A stretch of 64,000 nucleotides of DNA, taken from Polyodon spathula (taxonomy: Eukaryota > Chordata > Actinopteri > Acipenseriformes > Polyodontidae). The notes beneath the pieces were generated by a model. The model was not told the origin of the DNA. It ran no database searches and saw only the letters and a program-made list of their open reading frames with translations. Of this stretch, positions 1 to 10,264 are shown one piece after another. The position numbers and the translations under genes were made by a program. The DNA lies in assembly GCF_017654505.1 (NCBI RefSeq), contig NC_054560.1:480389-544388 (forward strand), in the 5' to 3' direction. Every line of letters begins with the position of its first letter. Position 1 is the first letter of the stretch.

Positions 1-400
1 TTTATATACATAACAGGTATTTTAAAAGCACATCCCAACCCTTGTCACAGTAAGGTTTGTTCTCTTTAAATAACAATATAAATATATGTAATGTATTTTT
101 GTGATTCTTTACTCAACTGTGTAACTATGATTATCCAAAATGCACATATCCTGCACAGAGTAGACATCCAAATCCATGCTGTACAGAGTGAAAAATAACA
201 GTTTATTTCACCACAATTATGACATGCTCGCTAAAGAAAATGCCAAAAGATTCTGAGTGATGGGACACTCACCTCCCATCTAACAGTCACCACAGATACT
301 ATGCAGCATCTGATACAGCAATAAAGAAAAAAGGGGACTGTCCAGAGTTAATATCCGAGAGTACACCAAGAGGCTTAAATTTATTGGGTTAGCACTCTAG
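1..400. other. AT-rich DNA without recognisable feature
   Basis: No open frame of note, RNA gene or repeat structure is visible here. It lies outside the gypsy-1 LTR-like repeat that begins at about 401. Confidence 0.5.
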
Positions 401-1560
401 AAGTTAACAATAGTTTCCCTAATATCCAACCCATAGCCACACAAAACAAAGTAAGACAACTGAAAAATAAGAAACCTAATAGAAACGAAGTAGGACACCC
501 AAAACGTGTACAAATAAACTACAGTTAACAAAAAAGAAAGAACTCTTAATAACAACAACAACGCACAATAACTTAAGCTAAGGTTATAGCATAGTATTCT
601 AATAAGCTGTAGGAAAACAGTTAATGAATAGCTCCTGCAAGTCGTCTCCTTAACATCCTACCCAGCTAACACAGATGTGAGAAACTAGACCATCAATATC
701 ATTGTTCACCATGCATGACACAGCGGTAACGCGTGTCACCACGTACGTGAATTCAATTGAACTCGCAGGAAAGTAAAACAAAAAATAGTCCAAAAAACAA
801 ACAGATGAAATCCCAAATATAATCGCCTCCCAGCGAAATGCGATTGTCCCGCGAACAAACTAAATGTCCATCCGATAAGAGAAGAAAAAAAAATAATCCT
901 CCAGGGGAAACCAACCAACAAAAAACAATGGATCAATCTCACCCAGTCCCGATCGCACGCTGCTGTGATAAACTCCAAATGCTGGTACAATCTCCGTCGA
1001 AATCCTCCGCGTTGCAGACTTGATACAAAGTAACAAAACAAAATAAAAAAAAAAGACGAACAGGCTTGTGAAACCAAAGTATCAAAGAAAAACTATAAAC
1101 TAAAATGACCCTGTGTTAAACCCACTGTGCTACAGTTTCTCTCTACAGCCAAACAACTCTACACACCAAACATAAGTGGAAGCACGTTAGACTACTTAAA
1201 TTAGACGAGACAATAAAACCACTACTAAAGATACGTAAACCAAAATTCTAAATAATAAAATATCCAGTCTACAAAGCATACAGGAGAAATACGGGGTACC
1301 TTACCGCCCCTTCCAGCTCTTTAAATCCTGAGAGAACCCATACTCTGCCTCTAAAAGGTACGGCGAGCCTGAGGGACCACACGCGAAAAAGCGTTCAGAA
1401 ATTCAGAGCCAATACACACAAACCAAACAAACCAAAGCCTCTCAACCTTCATAAATAACTGCTTTTCATAAACCCGTTCATTCCATATATTTATATACTC
1501 ATATTTATTTTATTTTTGTATTATTATTAAAACGAATATCAAAAGGATTGAATAAGACTA
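401..1560 (-). repeat. Gypsy-1 putative 3' LTR
   Basis: This block of about 1.16 kb recurs in the same orientation at 9091-10262, roughly nine bases in ten by eye with small indels. It lies downstream of the minus-strand integrase end. Both copies contain the same landmarks, for example TAGGACACCCAAAACGTG and GAATATCAAA near the end. No TG...CA termini are obvious, so calling it an LTR rests on its position and duplication. Confidence 0.65.
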
Positions 1561-1803
1561 GAGTAAATAAATCTGTCTGGCCAGGTTTTCTCACCTTGCA
1601 CCTAAGCAAGGCAAATGAGACTTTCATTGCCTCATAATAAATATGCGGCACATGCCACAATCAGGGGGGGGGTGTGTGTGTGGTTCGCCTCATTGATGAT
1701 AAACCCCTGTGGGGTTTTAAGTTCCCAAAATTGATTGGTTCAACTTTTCAAAGTTGGAAAGTCCAGCTTAGTGGGTAAAATGGACCTGGTAAATTTGACT
1801 GGA
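1561..1803. other. Gypsy-1 internal 3' non-coding segment
   Basis: This is the non-coding gap between the integrase end and the LTR-like repeat. It carries a G9 run followed by a short GT run at about 1663-1682. No convincing polypurine tract abuts the LTR on the minus strand. Confidence 0.4.
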
Positions 1804-3090
1804 TTAAAGGAAAATTGGTATCCACCAGGGTCCTGACCACTTAGGGGCTAATTTGGCAGAGTAAAAAGCAATGGCTTCTGACACTGAATGGCTCCTTACC
1901 CAAACCAAATCCCCTTCTTGAAATACTACCTCTCTCCTCCGAGAGTTGTAGTTTTTCGCCTGCCGACCTTGTGCTACCTTAACTCGTTGCTTAACTAATT
2001 GCCCCAATTGCATTTGTCTTTCAAGTAATGAGTACCTAGCGTCATTTGGAGAGGGAGCCTTACCAATCAACCGATCTAATGGACCTTTGATAACCCTACC
2101 TAGAGCCAGCTCAGCAGTATCCTGCTTAGCCGTATTTAGGGCAAACCTGAATTCAGGCAACCACTGATCCCAGAGCTGGTGATTTTGTCCTAAATAAGAA
2201 GCAATCATAGGTTTCAAAGTCCTATTAACTCTCTCTGTCAAATTAGTCTGTGGGTGATAACTAGTTGTTAATTTACGAGTGACCCCTCACTTTCTACACA
2301 CCTCTACTAGAACGGCACTGGTAAATTGAGCCCCTCTATCGGATAAAAGATACTTGGGGGTTCCCCAACGAGTAAAAATCTCTTGAATCAGTATCTGAAC
2401 TATTTTAGAAGTCTTCCCATCACGCAGGGAAAACAATTCCACCCACTTTGTGAAATAGTCCACAATGACCAAAAGATAGACATTTCCTTTTTTACTTCGA
2501 GGAAGGGGTCCCATTAGGTCCAGACCTAGCATCTTCCTAGGTTCTTCAATGATGGTAGACTGTAACAAACCCGCTGGCTTCTGATTTGAAGGCTTGTACA
2601 ACTGGCACTCTTCACATTCCTTTACATGTTTGACCACATTACGCCTAACAGTCAGCCACCATGTTACCTCCAATATGCGAAACAAAGTTTTAGTACGTCC
2701 CAGATGTCCACTCAGGGGGTTATTGTGGTACCACTGCAAAAATGTAGGCACCATTGACGCGGGAACCACTAGTTGGTAACGTTCTCCTTTACCTTCTTGG
2801 AGTGGCACCCTCCTATACCACACTCCTTGTTCCTTCAAAAACCCGCTGCGGTCCGAACGCTGTGGCTCAGTCCCCCTCTGCAACTCTTGAATCTTTGACT
2901 CCTTAGCCTGTGCCTCAGCAATTTCATTCACGGAAGATGGAAGGTCTAAAAAAGCAAAAGACTCCTTTTTCTCTTTATATACAGCAATGCTAGCGCCATC
3001 TATCTGTGATATTCTAGACAGAGCATCCGGGACCACATTTAAACTTCCTTTATGATAAACCACCTTAAATGTAAAGGCTTGTAAACGCAA
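1804..3090 (-). pseudogene. Gypsy-1 integrase, broken by a stop codon
   Basis: Integrase inserts the retrotransposon cDNA into chromosomal DNA. Reading down the minus strand, the HHCC zinc-binding region comes first (HNNPLSGHLG, then CEECQLYKP). It is followed by the DDE core: Asp in GLDLMGPLP, Asp in LLSDRGAQF, and Glu in NLTERVNRT. A C-terminal segment ending in PKWSGPWW follows. The frame is cut by one in-frame TGA just after VEVCRK (about 2284-2286). The same frame continues beyond it into TSYHPQTN, so this is a point nonsense change and not a deletion. RNase H lies directly upstream, out of frame by a small indel near 3100. The identification as integrase is secure and the copy is non-functional. 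Confidence 0.88.
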
Positions 3091-3101
3091 TGCCCACCGT
3101 G

Positions 3102-3398
3102 TTAAACGTGAGTCACCTTGGGTGAGTTAAATACCCAGGTTAAGGCGGCGTGATCTGTTACTACCTGGAATTCCTTCCCCTCAAGGTAGTGCTTCCACTT
3201 CTCGATAGCCCATATGACTGCCAAACATTCCTTCTCTGAAGTAGAGTAATTGGCCTCGGGCTTAGCAAGGACCCGGGATGCATAAGCGACTACCCATTCT
3301 TCCTCCACCGATCCTTGAGCCAGCACGGCTCCCAGCCCCACTTCACTGGCATCGGTATACACTCGAAAGGATTTCAACCAGTCTTGATGTGCCAGCAC
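3102..3398 (-). pseudogene. Gypsy-1 RNase H segment
   Basis: This continues pol in the same frame as the gag-RT block upstream, from which it is separated by one in-frame TAA (3408-3410). It contains the RNase H-like core of Ty3/gypsy elements: [13 protein letters not shown] with the first catalytic Asp, YASRVL, then [19 protein letters not shown] with the Glu, and TDHAALTWV with the next Asp. The domain degrades the RNA strand during reverse transcription. Near 3100 the frame shifts and the tail (TRWALRLQAF...PDALSRI) continues in the frame of the integrase block. Confidence 0.88.
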
Positions 3399-3407
3399 AG
3401 GAGCAGT

Positions 3408-5582
3408 TTACAACTCCTGCTTCAATTGATCGAACCTTTGTTGACACTGCTCTGTCCACTCCCATGGTACTCCTTTCTTCTTAAGATTATTCAGAGGAGA
3501 GGCAATGTCTGCAAACTTAGCTATAAATTTATGGTACCACCTGGCTAAACCCAAAAATCTCTGTAGGGTTTTAAGATTGATAGGAACCGGGTAATCCCTA
3601 ATAGATTGCACCTTCTCTGGGTCCACCGCCACCCCCTTCCCGGACACAATGTGTCCTAGAAACCTAAGAGAGGATTGAAAAAAACTGCATTTCTCTAAAT
3701 TAAGTGTTAACTTTGCTTCCTCAAGAGTGCGGAACACAGCTGCCAAGTCCGTGACATGTTGTTTCTCATTGGGGGAATAAACAATGATGTCATCGATATA
3801 TACAAAGCAAATGCTCTCTCTCAATGTTCCCAAGACCTGCTGCATCAGCCGTTGGAAGGTTGCTGCGGCATTTTTCAATCCAAAAGGCATTACCTTGAAT
3901 TGATATAGACCAAAGGGTGTGGTAAAAGCAGTCTTTGGCTTACTCAACACGTCCATAGCAACTTGCCAATAACCCAACTTCAGATCCAGAGCGCTGAAAA
4001 CAGAAGCTCCTTTTAAAGACTCCAGGATATCGTGGACTTGTGGCATGGGAAACGCATCTAAGTTTGTCTTAGCATTTATCCCACGATAATCCACGCAAAA
4101 CCTGTAGGTGCCATCTTTCTTTTCGACTAACACCACCGGTGCAGCCCAGGCAGATGATGATGGCTCCACAATACCATCCCTAATCATATCCTGAAGATGT
4201 TGATAGATAATGGTTTTCTTGTACTCGGACACTCGATAAGTGGGAGCACGTACAGGTACCTCATCTACAGTATAGATCACATGGCTGGCTACAGTGGTTC
4301 TCCCTGGTCGGGAAGTGCAAACAGCAGGCCACTGCTTTATTAGTTGCACCACCGGATCTTGAGATATGACCCCCCTCTCTCCAGTAACTTCTACCTTCTT
4401 CACCACCTTAGCACACCCCATAGGTATCGCCACATATAACTGCATCAGCAACTGATCTTCCTGAACCTTCTGCTTCCATATTTTTCCCCACACCATCTCA
4501 AGTGAAAATGGATAGAACACATATCTTTTGTCAACCTTCACGCCATATACTTGCGCCCCCAAATCTAGTAAAGTAGAAGTCTTCTTCAAAAAATCCAATC
4601 CCAGAATCAAAGGGTGAGCTAAGTGGGAGTCATCTATTATAAACGTATCTATGGACCAAAACTGTCCATGAAGATTAAAAGTAAACCTAAATTTTCCCAA
4701 CGCAGAATGAGACTGACCATTAGCTAAAACAAATAATTTGTCAGCACATGGAGCTAATTGATCCTTCGGTTGGCAAAGTTTTGACCACAGATCATTTCTC
4801 ATCAAAGTATAAGTACACCCTGTATCCACTAGAGCCAAGCCTTCCCACCACGGGACAGATATAGCCATGGATAGCAAAGTGAGCTTTTTGTTACCATTGC
4901 CGTCTAGCCGAGGCGCTTGAACATTGTGAACCACAGACACATCTGCTGACATCTTGACTAACCCTTTATTACTTTTCTTAGAGATATTCTCTGCTTTGGC
5001 ATTCACCTTAGCCCAATATTCCTTCTGGGCGGCCCAGTCTCTTTCTACCATCGCTCCTACACGAACCAAATCTGAAACAGTAGATACTGATCCTCTAATA
5101 AAGCTAGCTAGCTTCGGATTTGCATTACCCAAGATCCTTTCTGCCAACTCTGCCTCGCTCATTTCAGGACACCATTTGAGACAGAGTGCACGATAATCAT
5201 AAGTAAAATCACGAATGCACTCACTTGGGTCTTGGACCCGTTCAAGCAATCTCTTCTCAACTTCTGATAAATAATCTGTGGGGAGAAAAGCCTCCACAAA
5301 AGCCGTTTTAAACTGTTTCCAAGTTTTAACCTTATAACGCTCCGCCATCCACCAGCTCTTAGCCGGTCCCTTCAGTACCGTGGATAAGGTAGCCAAAATC
5401 TCAGCCTCAGTCATAGACACTACCGCCAAAAAATCTTGACAGGCATCTACAAACCCCAACACATCTACATGCCCTTCCCCTTCCCCATAAACAGGAAAGT
5501 TCAGCTTAATGGGGGGTTTAGAGGAATAAACTGGATATTTACAGGTTTCAGTTACCATGGGTCTAATAGACAACCCCTCCAA
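3408..5582 (-). CDS. Gypsy-1 gag-protease-reverse transcriptase polyprotein (724 aa, stops early)
   Basis: Residues ~30-200 are a gag capsid-like helical region, with WWMAERYKVKTW and FLPTDYLSEVEKRLLERVQ resembling Ty3/gypsy capsid. I see no CCHC knuckle. An aspartic protease follows, with active-site DTG at 253-255 and a LILGLDFL flap-like strand near 326. Reverse transcriptase covers ~440-700, with DFAYR-type motif CVDYRGINA, SALDLKLGYWQ, VMPFGLKNA and catalytic YIDD at 595-598. Thumb and connection follow to QRFDQLKQEL, where a TAA interrupts pol before RNase H. Gag and pol are in one frame. The start shown is the first ATG; the true gag start may be the internal Met at residue 9. LINE-A begins within the first codons, so the 5' leader is lost. 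Confidence 0.9.
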   Translation of the reverse strand: MEGLSIRPMVTETCKYPVYSSKPPIKLNFPVYGEGEGHVDVLGFVDACQDFLAVVSMTEAEILATLSTVLKGPAKSWWMAERYKVKTWKQFKTAFVEAFLPTDYLSEVEKRLLERVQDPSECIRDFTYDYRALCLKWCPEMSEAELAERILGNANPKLASFIRGSVSTVSDLVRVGAMVERDWAAQKEYWAKVNAKAENISKKSNKGLVKMSADVSVVHNVQAPRLDGNGNKKLTLLSMAISVPWWEGLALVDTGCTYTLMRNDLWSKLCQPKDQLAPCADKLFVLANGQSHSALGKFRFTFNLHGQFWSIDTFIIDDSHLAHPLILGLDFLKKTSTLLDLGAQVYGVKVDKRYVFYPFSLEMVWGKIWKQKVQEDQLLMQLYVAIPMGCAKVVKKVEVTGERGVISQDPVVQLIKQWPAVCTSRPGRTTVASHVIYTVDEVPVRAPTYRVSEYKKTIIYQHLQDMIRDGIVEPSSSAWAAPVVLVEKKDGTYRFCVDYRGINAKTNLDAFPMPQVHDILESLKGASVFSALDLKLGYWQVAMDVLSKPKTAFTTPFGLYQFKVMPFGLKNAAATFQRLMQQVLGTLRESICFVYIDDIIVYSPNEKQHVTDLAAVFRTLEEAKLTLNLEKCSFFQSSLRFLGHIVSGKGVAVDPEKVQSIRDYPVPINLKTLQRFLGLARWYHKFIAKFADIASPLNNLKKKGVPWEWTEQCQQRFDQLKQEL

Positions 5583-6297
5583 AGAGGTGGAAGGTCAGAA
5601 CAGCTGGGTTCAGGTAGGCAGAAGCAGGGAAAAAAAGAAACTTCGTCAAACACAACCACCAGAAATCAAAACAACCAACAGATTTGAGTCACTTCAGAAT
5701 TTTGATGAGCAGAACCAACAACAAGAGAATGAAAGGAACAACATCCAGGACCCTATTGACAGTGGTGACCAGACAGCAAAAAGAAGGGAGGTCATGATTG
5801 TTGGGGACTCCATATTGAGAAACACAGCAAGTTCAGTTCGCAGTTTGGACCCCCTTACTACAACAGTGTGCTGCCTTCCGGGAGCCTCGGTCAAGCACAT
5901 CACTGAGAACGTGGACAGGCTCCTAGAACGAACAGGAGACGACCCGGTAGTAGTCGTCCACATCGGTACAAACAACATTGGAAGAGACAGACCAAAATCC
6001 CTGCAAAACAAATTCAGAGAGCTAGGAAGGAAATTAAAAGAGAAAACCAAAACTGTGGTATTTTCTGGTATACTACCCGCACCTTGCAAAGGACCATATG
6101 GACAGCTGGAAATAATTAATCAAAACCAATGGCTGAAGACGTGGTGCACACGGGAAGGCTTCACCTATCTTGATCATTGGACCACATTCTACAACGAGGA
6201 CTATCTGTATAGACGGGATGGACTGCATTTAAATAACAAGGGAACTAGTCTACTTGGAGAAAAGATCCTCGAGCAGGTTCGGAAGCATTTAAACTAG
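5557..6297 (+). CDS. LINE-A ORF1, esterase-type ORF1 protein, 5' truncated
   Basis: The C-terminal ~230 residues match ORF1 of copies B and C. A basic/Gln-rich linker (REKKKLRQ, NFDEQNQQQENERN) is followed by an SGNH-hydrolase-like domain: GDSILRN with the Ser, HIGTNNIGRDR, and the terminal RRDGLHLNNKG carrying the Asp and His. ORF1 proteins of some vertebrate CR1/L2 LINEs are known to carry such an esterase domain. The N-terminal zinc and coiled-coil part of copy B is missing. The apparent start ATG is fused with flanking gypsy-1 sequence and is not the native start. The frame ends at TAG directly after T-TTA-AAC. Confidence 0.85.
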   Translation: MGLIDNPSKEVEGQNSWVQVGRSREKKKLRQTQPPEIKTTNRFESLQNFDEQNQQQENERNNIQDPIDSGDQTAKRREVMIVGDSILRNTASSVRSLDPLTTTVCCLPGASVKHITENVDRLLERTGDDPVVVVHIGTNNIGRDRPKSLQNKFRELGRKLKEKTKTVVFSGILPAPCKGPYGQLEIINQNQWLKTWCTREGFTYLDHWTTFYNEDYLYRRDGLHLNNKGTSLLGEKILEQVRKHLN

Positions 6298-9077
6298 AAA
6301 GGAAGGGGGGAGAAATCAACAAAAAAACAGAAGGGAGACCGCATCAAAACAAGAACAACAACTCAGGTAAGACAACCATTAAATGTATTTATCTAAATGC
6401 TAGAAGTATCAGAAACAAAATTCTAGAACTTGAAGCTACTGCACTAACAGGTAACTATGATGTGATAGGTGTTACAGAAACGTGGTTGTCTGAGAGTGAT
6501 GGGGACGAATATAATATTTGTGGGTATACACTGTATAGGAAAGACAGGCAGGACAGAAGAGGAGGAGGGGTAGCGCTATACATAAGAAACAGTCTTGAAG
6601 CCCAGGTGTTAAACCTGGACAAAGAAAATAAAACCGAATCAATATGGGTCAGAATAACAGACAAAAATTCAAAAGGCATAATAATAGGAGCATGCTATAG
6701 ACCGCCAGATTCAGACGGTGAGCACAATAATCTGTTATACAATGACATTAGAAATGTGTGTAGCAAAGGAGAAGCCATACTAATGGGGGATTTCAACTTC
6801 CCCCAAATAAAATGGGAAAACCCGGTGGGTAGCGCGAAGGATGAAATAGAAATGGTGGAAATGACAAATGACTGCTTCCTAACACAATTTGTGAAGGCAC
6901 CCACTAGAGGGGAGGCATGCCTTGATTTAGTCTTTTCAAATAACGAAGATAGAATAACTAAAACAGAGGTCAGAGAACCACTGGCAAACTCAGACCACAA
7001 CATGGTCTCATTTGAAGTGTTTTTTAAATCCCCAAAAGTAAAGACTAAAGCTAAGGTTTACAATTTTAGAAAAGCAAACTATGAAGGTATGAAACAGAGA
7101 CTAACAGAAGTAGATTGGAGTAAAATAGAGAAAACACCCACAGAAGAAGGATGGTTGTTCTTCAAAAATGTAGTACTAGAGGCGCAAAACAATTATATCC
7201 CTAAAGTAGACAAATCTAAATGTAAAACTAAATTGCCAAAATGGTTTAATAGATCAATTAAAAAAATATTCAGCGAAAAAAGGCACTTTACAGAGCATTA
7301 AAAAAGGACCAAAAAGAAAGTACACAGAAAGAGTACACAGAACTGCAAATGCAAGTCAAAAAGGAAGTTAGAAAGGCCAAGAGAGAAATAGAAATGAACA
7401 TTGCTAAGGGAGCTAAAACCAATTCCAAAATGTTTTTCCAATATTACAACAGCAAGAGAACATTCAAAGAGGAGATTAAATGTTTAAGAGATACAAATGG
7501 CAAAATCGTAGAGGAAGAAAAAAAAATAGCAAATATGTTAAATGATTACTTTTCACAAGTTTTTACAAAGGAAGATACTGACAACATGCCCCACATGTCA
7601 TCCAGTTCCTATCCAGTTTTAAATAACTTTAGCATAACTGAGGCAGAAGTGTTAAAGGGACTAGGAGCTCTTAAAATAAACAAATCCCCTGGGCCGGATG
7701 AGATCCTCCCAGTAGTACTCAAAGAAATGAAAGAAGTAATTTACAAACCGCTAACCAAGATCATGCAGCAGTCTCTTGACACAGGGGTGGTACCGACAGA
7801 CTGGAAAATTGCAAACGTAATACCGATCCACAAAAAGGGAAACAAAACTGAACCAGGTAACTACAGACCAGTAAGCCTGACTTCTATTATATGCAAACTT
7901 ATGGAAACTATAATAAGATCCAAAATGGAAAATTACCTATATGGTAACAGGGTACTGGGAGACAGTCAACATGGTTTTAGGAAAGGGAGATCGTGCCTAA
8001 CTAACTTGCTTTGATTTTTTTGAGGATGCAACATCGATAATGGATAATTGCAAAGCATATGACATGGTTTATTTAGATTTCCAGAAAGCTTTTGACAAAG
8101 TCCCGCACAAAAGATTAATTCTCAAACTGAACGCAGTTGGGATTCAAGGAAACACATGTACATGGATTAGGGAGTGGTTAACATGTAGAAAACAGAAAGT
8201 ACTGATTAGAGGAAAAACCTCAGAATGGAGTGTGGTAACCAGCGGTGTACCACAGGGATCAGTATTAGGTCCTCTGCTATTCCTAATCTACATTAATGAT
8301 TTAGATTCTGGTATAGTAAGCAAACTTGTTAAATTTGCAGACGACACAAAAGTAGGAGGAGTGGCAAACACTGTTGCAGCAGCAAAGGTCATTCAAAATG
8401 ATCTAGACAAGATTCAGAACTGGGCAGACACATGGCAAATGACATTTAATAGAGAAAAGTGTAAGGTACTGCACGCAGGAAATAAAAATGTACATTATAA
8501 ATATCATATGGGAGATATTGAAATTGGAGAAGGAATCTATGAAAAAGACCTAGGAGTTTTTGTTGACTCAGAAATGTCTTCATCTAGACAATGTGGGGAA
8601 GCTATAAAAAAGGCTAACAAGATGCTCGGATACATTGTGAAAAGTGTTGAATTTAAATCAAGGGAAGTAATGTTAAAACTGTACAATGCACTAGTAAGAC
8701 CTCATCTTGAATATTGTGTTCAGTTCTGGTCACCTCGCTATAAAAAAGATATTGCTGCTCTAGAAAGAGTGCAAAGAAGAGCGACCAGAATTATTCCGGG
8801 CTTAAAAGGCATGTCATATGCAGACAGGCTAAAAGAATTGAATCTGTTCAGTCTTGAACAAAGAAGACTACGTGGCGACCTAATTCAAGCATTCAAAATT
8901 CTAAAAGGTATTGACAGTGTCGACCCAAGGGACTTTTTCAGCCTGAAAAAAGAAACAAGGACCAGGGGTCACAAATGGAGTTTAGAAAAAGGGGCATTCA
9001 GAACAGAAAATAAAGCTGACACCCTGGGATCCTTCAAGAAGCTGCTTGATGAGATTTTGGGATCAATAAGCTACTAA
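6249..9077 (+). pseudogene. LINE-A ORF2: AP endonuclease and reverse transcriptase, frameshifted
   Basis: ORF2 supplies target nicking and target-primed reverse transcription. The frame opens at 6249, overlaps ORF1 in the -1 phase and has no ATG before the endonuclease. Endonuclease motifs are TETWLSE, ACYRPPDSDGE, MGDFNFPQ and NSDHNMV (to ~7015). RT motifs are INKSPGPDEI, IPIHKKGN, NYRPVSLTS, VYLDFQKAFDKVPH, SGVPQGSVLGPLLF and FADDTKVGG (catalytic FADD at about 8335). The C-terminal region has RPHLEYCVQFWSP and VQRRATRI. Breaks: one A is missing from the A8 run near 7262, and an extra T sits near 8010 in GCTTTGATT. The ~65 bp deletion near 9010 keeps the reading frame. Family assignment is firm and activity is unlikely. 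Confidence 0.9.
6288..6294 (+). promoter_or_regulatory. Candidate -1 ribosomal frameshift site in LINE-A
   Basis: ORF1 ends CAT-TTA-AAC-TAG, so TTTAAAC is in the X-XXY-YYZ phase of a canonical slippery heptamer. Slipping back one base gives the ORF2 frame, which is open from 6249 to 7301. A purine-rich stretch (AGGAAGGGGGGAG) follows; I cannot identify a pseudoknot by eye. Confidence 0.6.
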
Positions 9078-9090
9078 CAACCAAACGAGG

Positions 9091-10262
9091 AAATTAACAG
9101 TAATTTCACAAATATCCAACCCATACACACACGAAACAATGTAAGACAATAGAAAAATAAGAAACCTAATAGAAACAAAGTAGGACACCCAAAACGTGTA
9201 CAAGTAAACCAAAACAGAAAGAACTCTTAATAAGAACGCACAATAGCTTAAGCCAAGGCTATAGCATAGTATTCTAATAAGCTGTAGGAAACCAGTTAAT
9301 GAGTAACTTCTGCAATAACCCCAGGAAGTCTCTAACACCCTGCCCAGCTAATACAAAAGAAACTGTGTAGCGAGAAACTGGACCATCAATATCATTGCTC
9401 ACCCCGCATGACACAGCGGTAAAGCATGCAACCACGTACGTGACTTCAATTGAACTTGCAGCAAAGCAAAACAAAAAAAAAAGAAAACAAACAGTCCAAA
9501 AAACGAAATCCCAAATATAATCGCCTCCAAGCGAAATGCGATTGTTGTGCAAACAAACTAAATTTCTATCCGACAAAAGAAGGAAAAAAAATAATCCTCC
9601 AGGAGAAACCAACCAACAAAAAACAATGGATCAGTCTCACCCAGTCCCGATCTCTCGTTGCTGTGATTAACTTCAAATGCTGGTACAACCTCAGTCGAAA
9701 TCCTCCACGTTGCAGACTTGAAACAAAGTAAAGAGAAAAGACGAACAAGCTTGTGAAACCAAAGTATCAAAGAAAAATTATAAACTAAAATGACCCTGTG
9801 TTAAACCACTATGCTACAGTTTCTCTCTACAGCCAAACAACTCTGCACACCAAACATAAGTGGAAGCATGTTTGACTATTTAAATTAGACGAGATGCTGA
9901 ACACAGACTAACAAGTTAAAACGCCACTACTAAGGATACGTAAACCAAAATTCTAAATAATTAAATATCCAGTCTCCAAAGCAAACACGAGAAATACGGG
10001 GCGACCTTTCTGTTCCTTCCAGCTCTTTTAAATCCTGAGAGAATCCATAGTCTGCCTCTAAAAGGTTCGGCAAGCCTGAGGGACTATATGCGAAAAAGAG
10101 TTCAGAAACTCAGAGACAATACACACAAACCATCAAACCGACAAAGCCTCAAACCTTCATGATAAATACCTTTCATAAACACATTCATTCCATATATTTA
10201 TATACTCATATTTATTTTCTTTTGTTATTATTAAAACGAATATCAAAGGATTGAAAAGACTA
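9091..10262 (-). repeat. Gypsy-1 putative 5' LTR
   Basis: This is the direct-repeat partner of 401-1560, present downstream of LINE-A. Similarity begins at AAATTAACAGTAATTTCAC (compare AAGTTAACAATAGTTTCCC at 401) and ends at GACTATA before the MITE. Differences between the two copies are substitutions and short indels, for example ACAACAACAACG against AGAACG near 560/9232. They suggest a fairly old insertion. Confidence 0.65.
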
Positions 10263-10264
10263 TA

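Larger units (their letters stand above)
5575..9088 (+). mobile_element. LINE-A: CR1/L2-group non-LTR retrotransposon
   Basis: This element starts inside ORF1 (5' truncated) and runs through ORF2. It ends at ACCAAACGAG, so it lacks the final ~50 bp and AAGAACAT-type tail seen in copies B, C and E. Losing the 3' end is unusual for a LINE, because integration starts at the 3' end. It suggests a later deletion against the adjoining LTR. About 65 bp are also missing near 9010, between GAAAATA and AAGCTGAC, compared with copies C, D and E. It sits inside gypsy-1 and is therefore younger. Confidence 0.9.
401..10262 (-). mobile_element. Gypsy-1: Ty3/gypsy LTR retrotransposon with a nested LINE
   Basis: On the minus strand the order is LTR (10262-9091), inserted LINE-A (9088-5575, opposite strand), gag-protease-RT-RNase H-integrase (5582-1804), LTR (1560-401). 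The outer repeats are direct copies of each other. The RT-RH-IN order is the usual Ty3/gypsy order. The coding part has in-frame stops and frameshifts, so this copy should be dead. The expected TG...CA LTR ends, primer binding site and target duplication are not clear. LINE-A occupies the primer site region and a MITE abuts the outer edge of the right repeat, so the borders are approximate. Confidence 0.75.

Noticed and set aside
736..1077. 113-codon frame inside the gypsy-1 LTR-like repeat
   Set aside because: The partner repeat has it in different, broken frames, and the product is low-complexity and hydrophobic with no recognisable domain.
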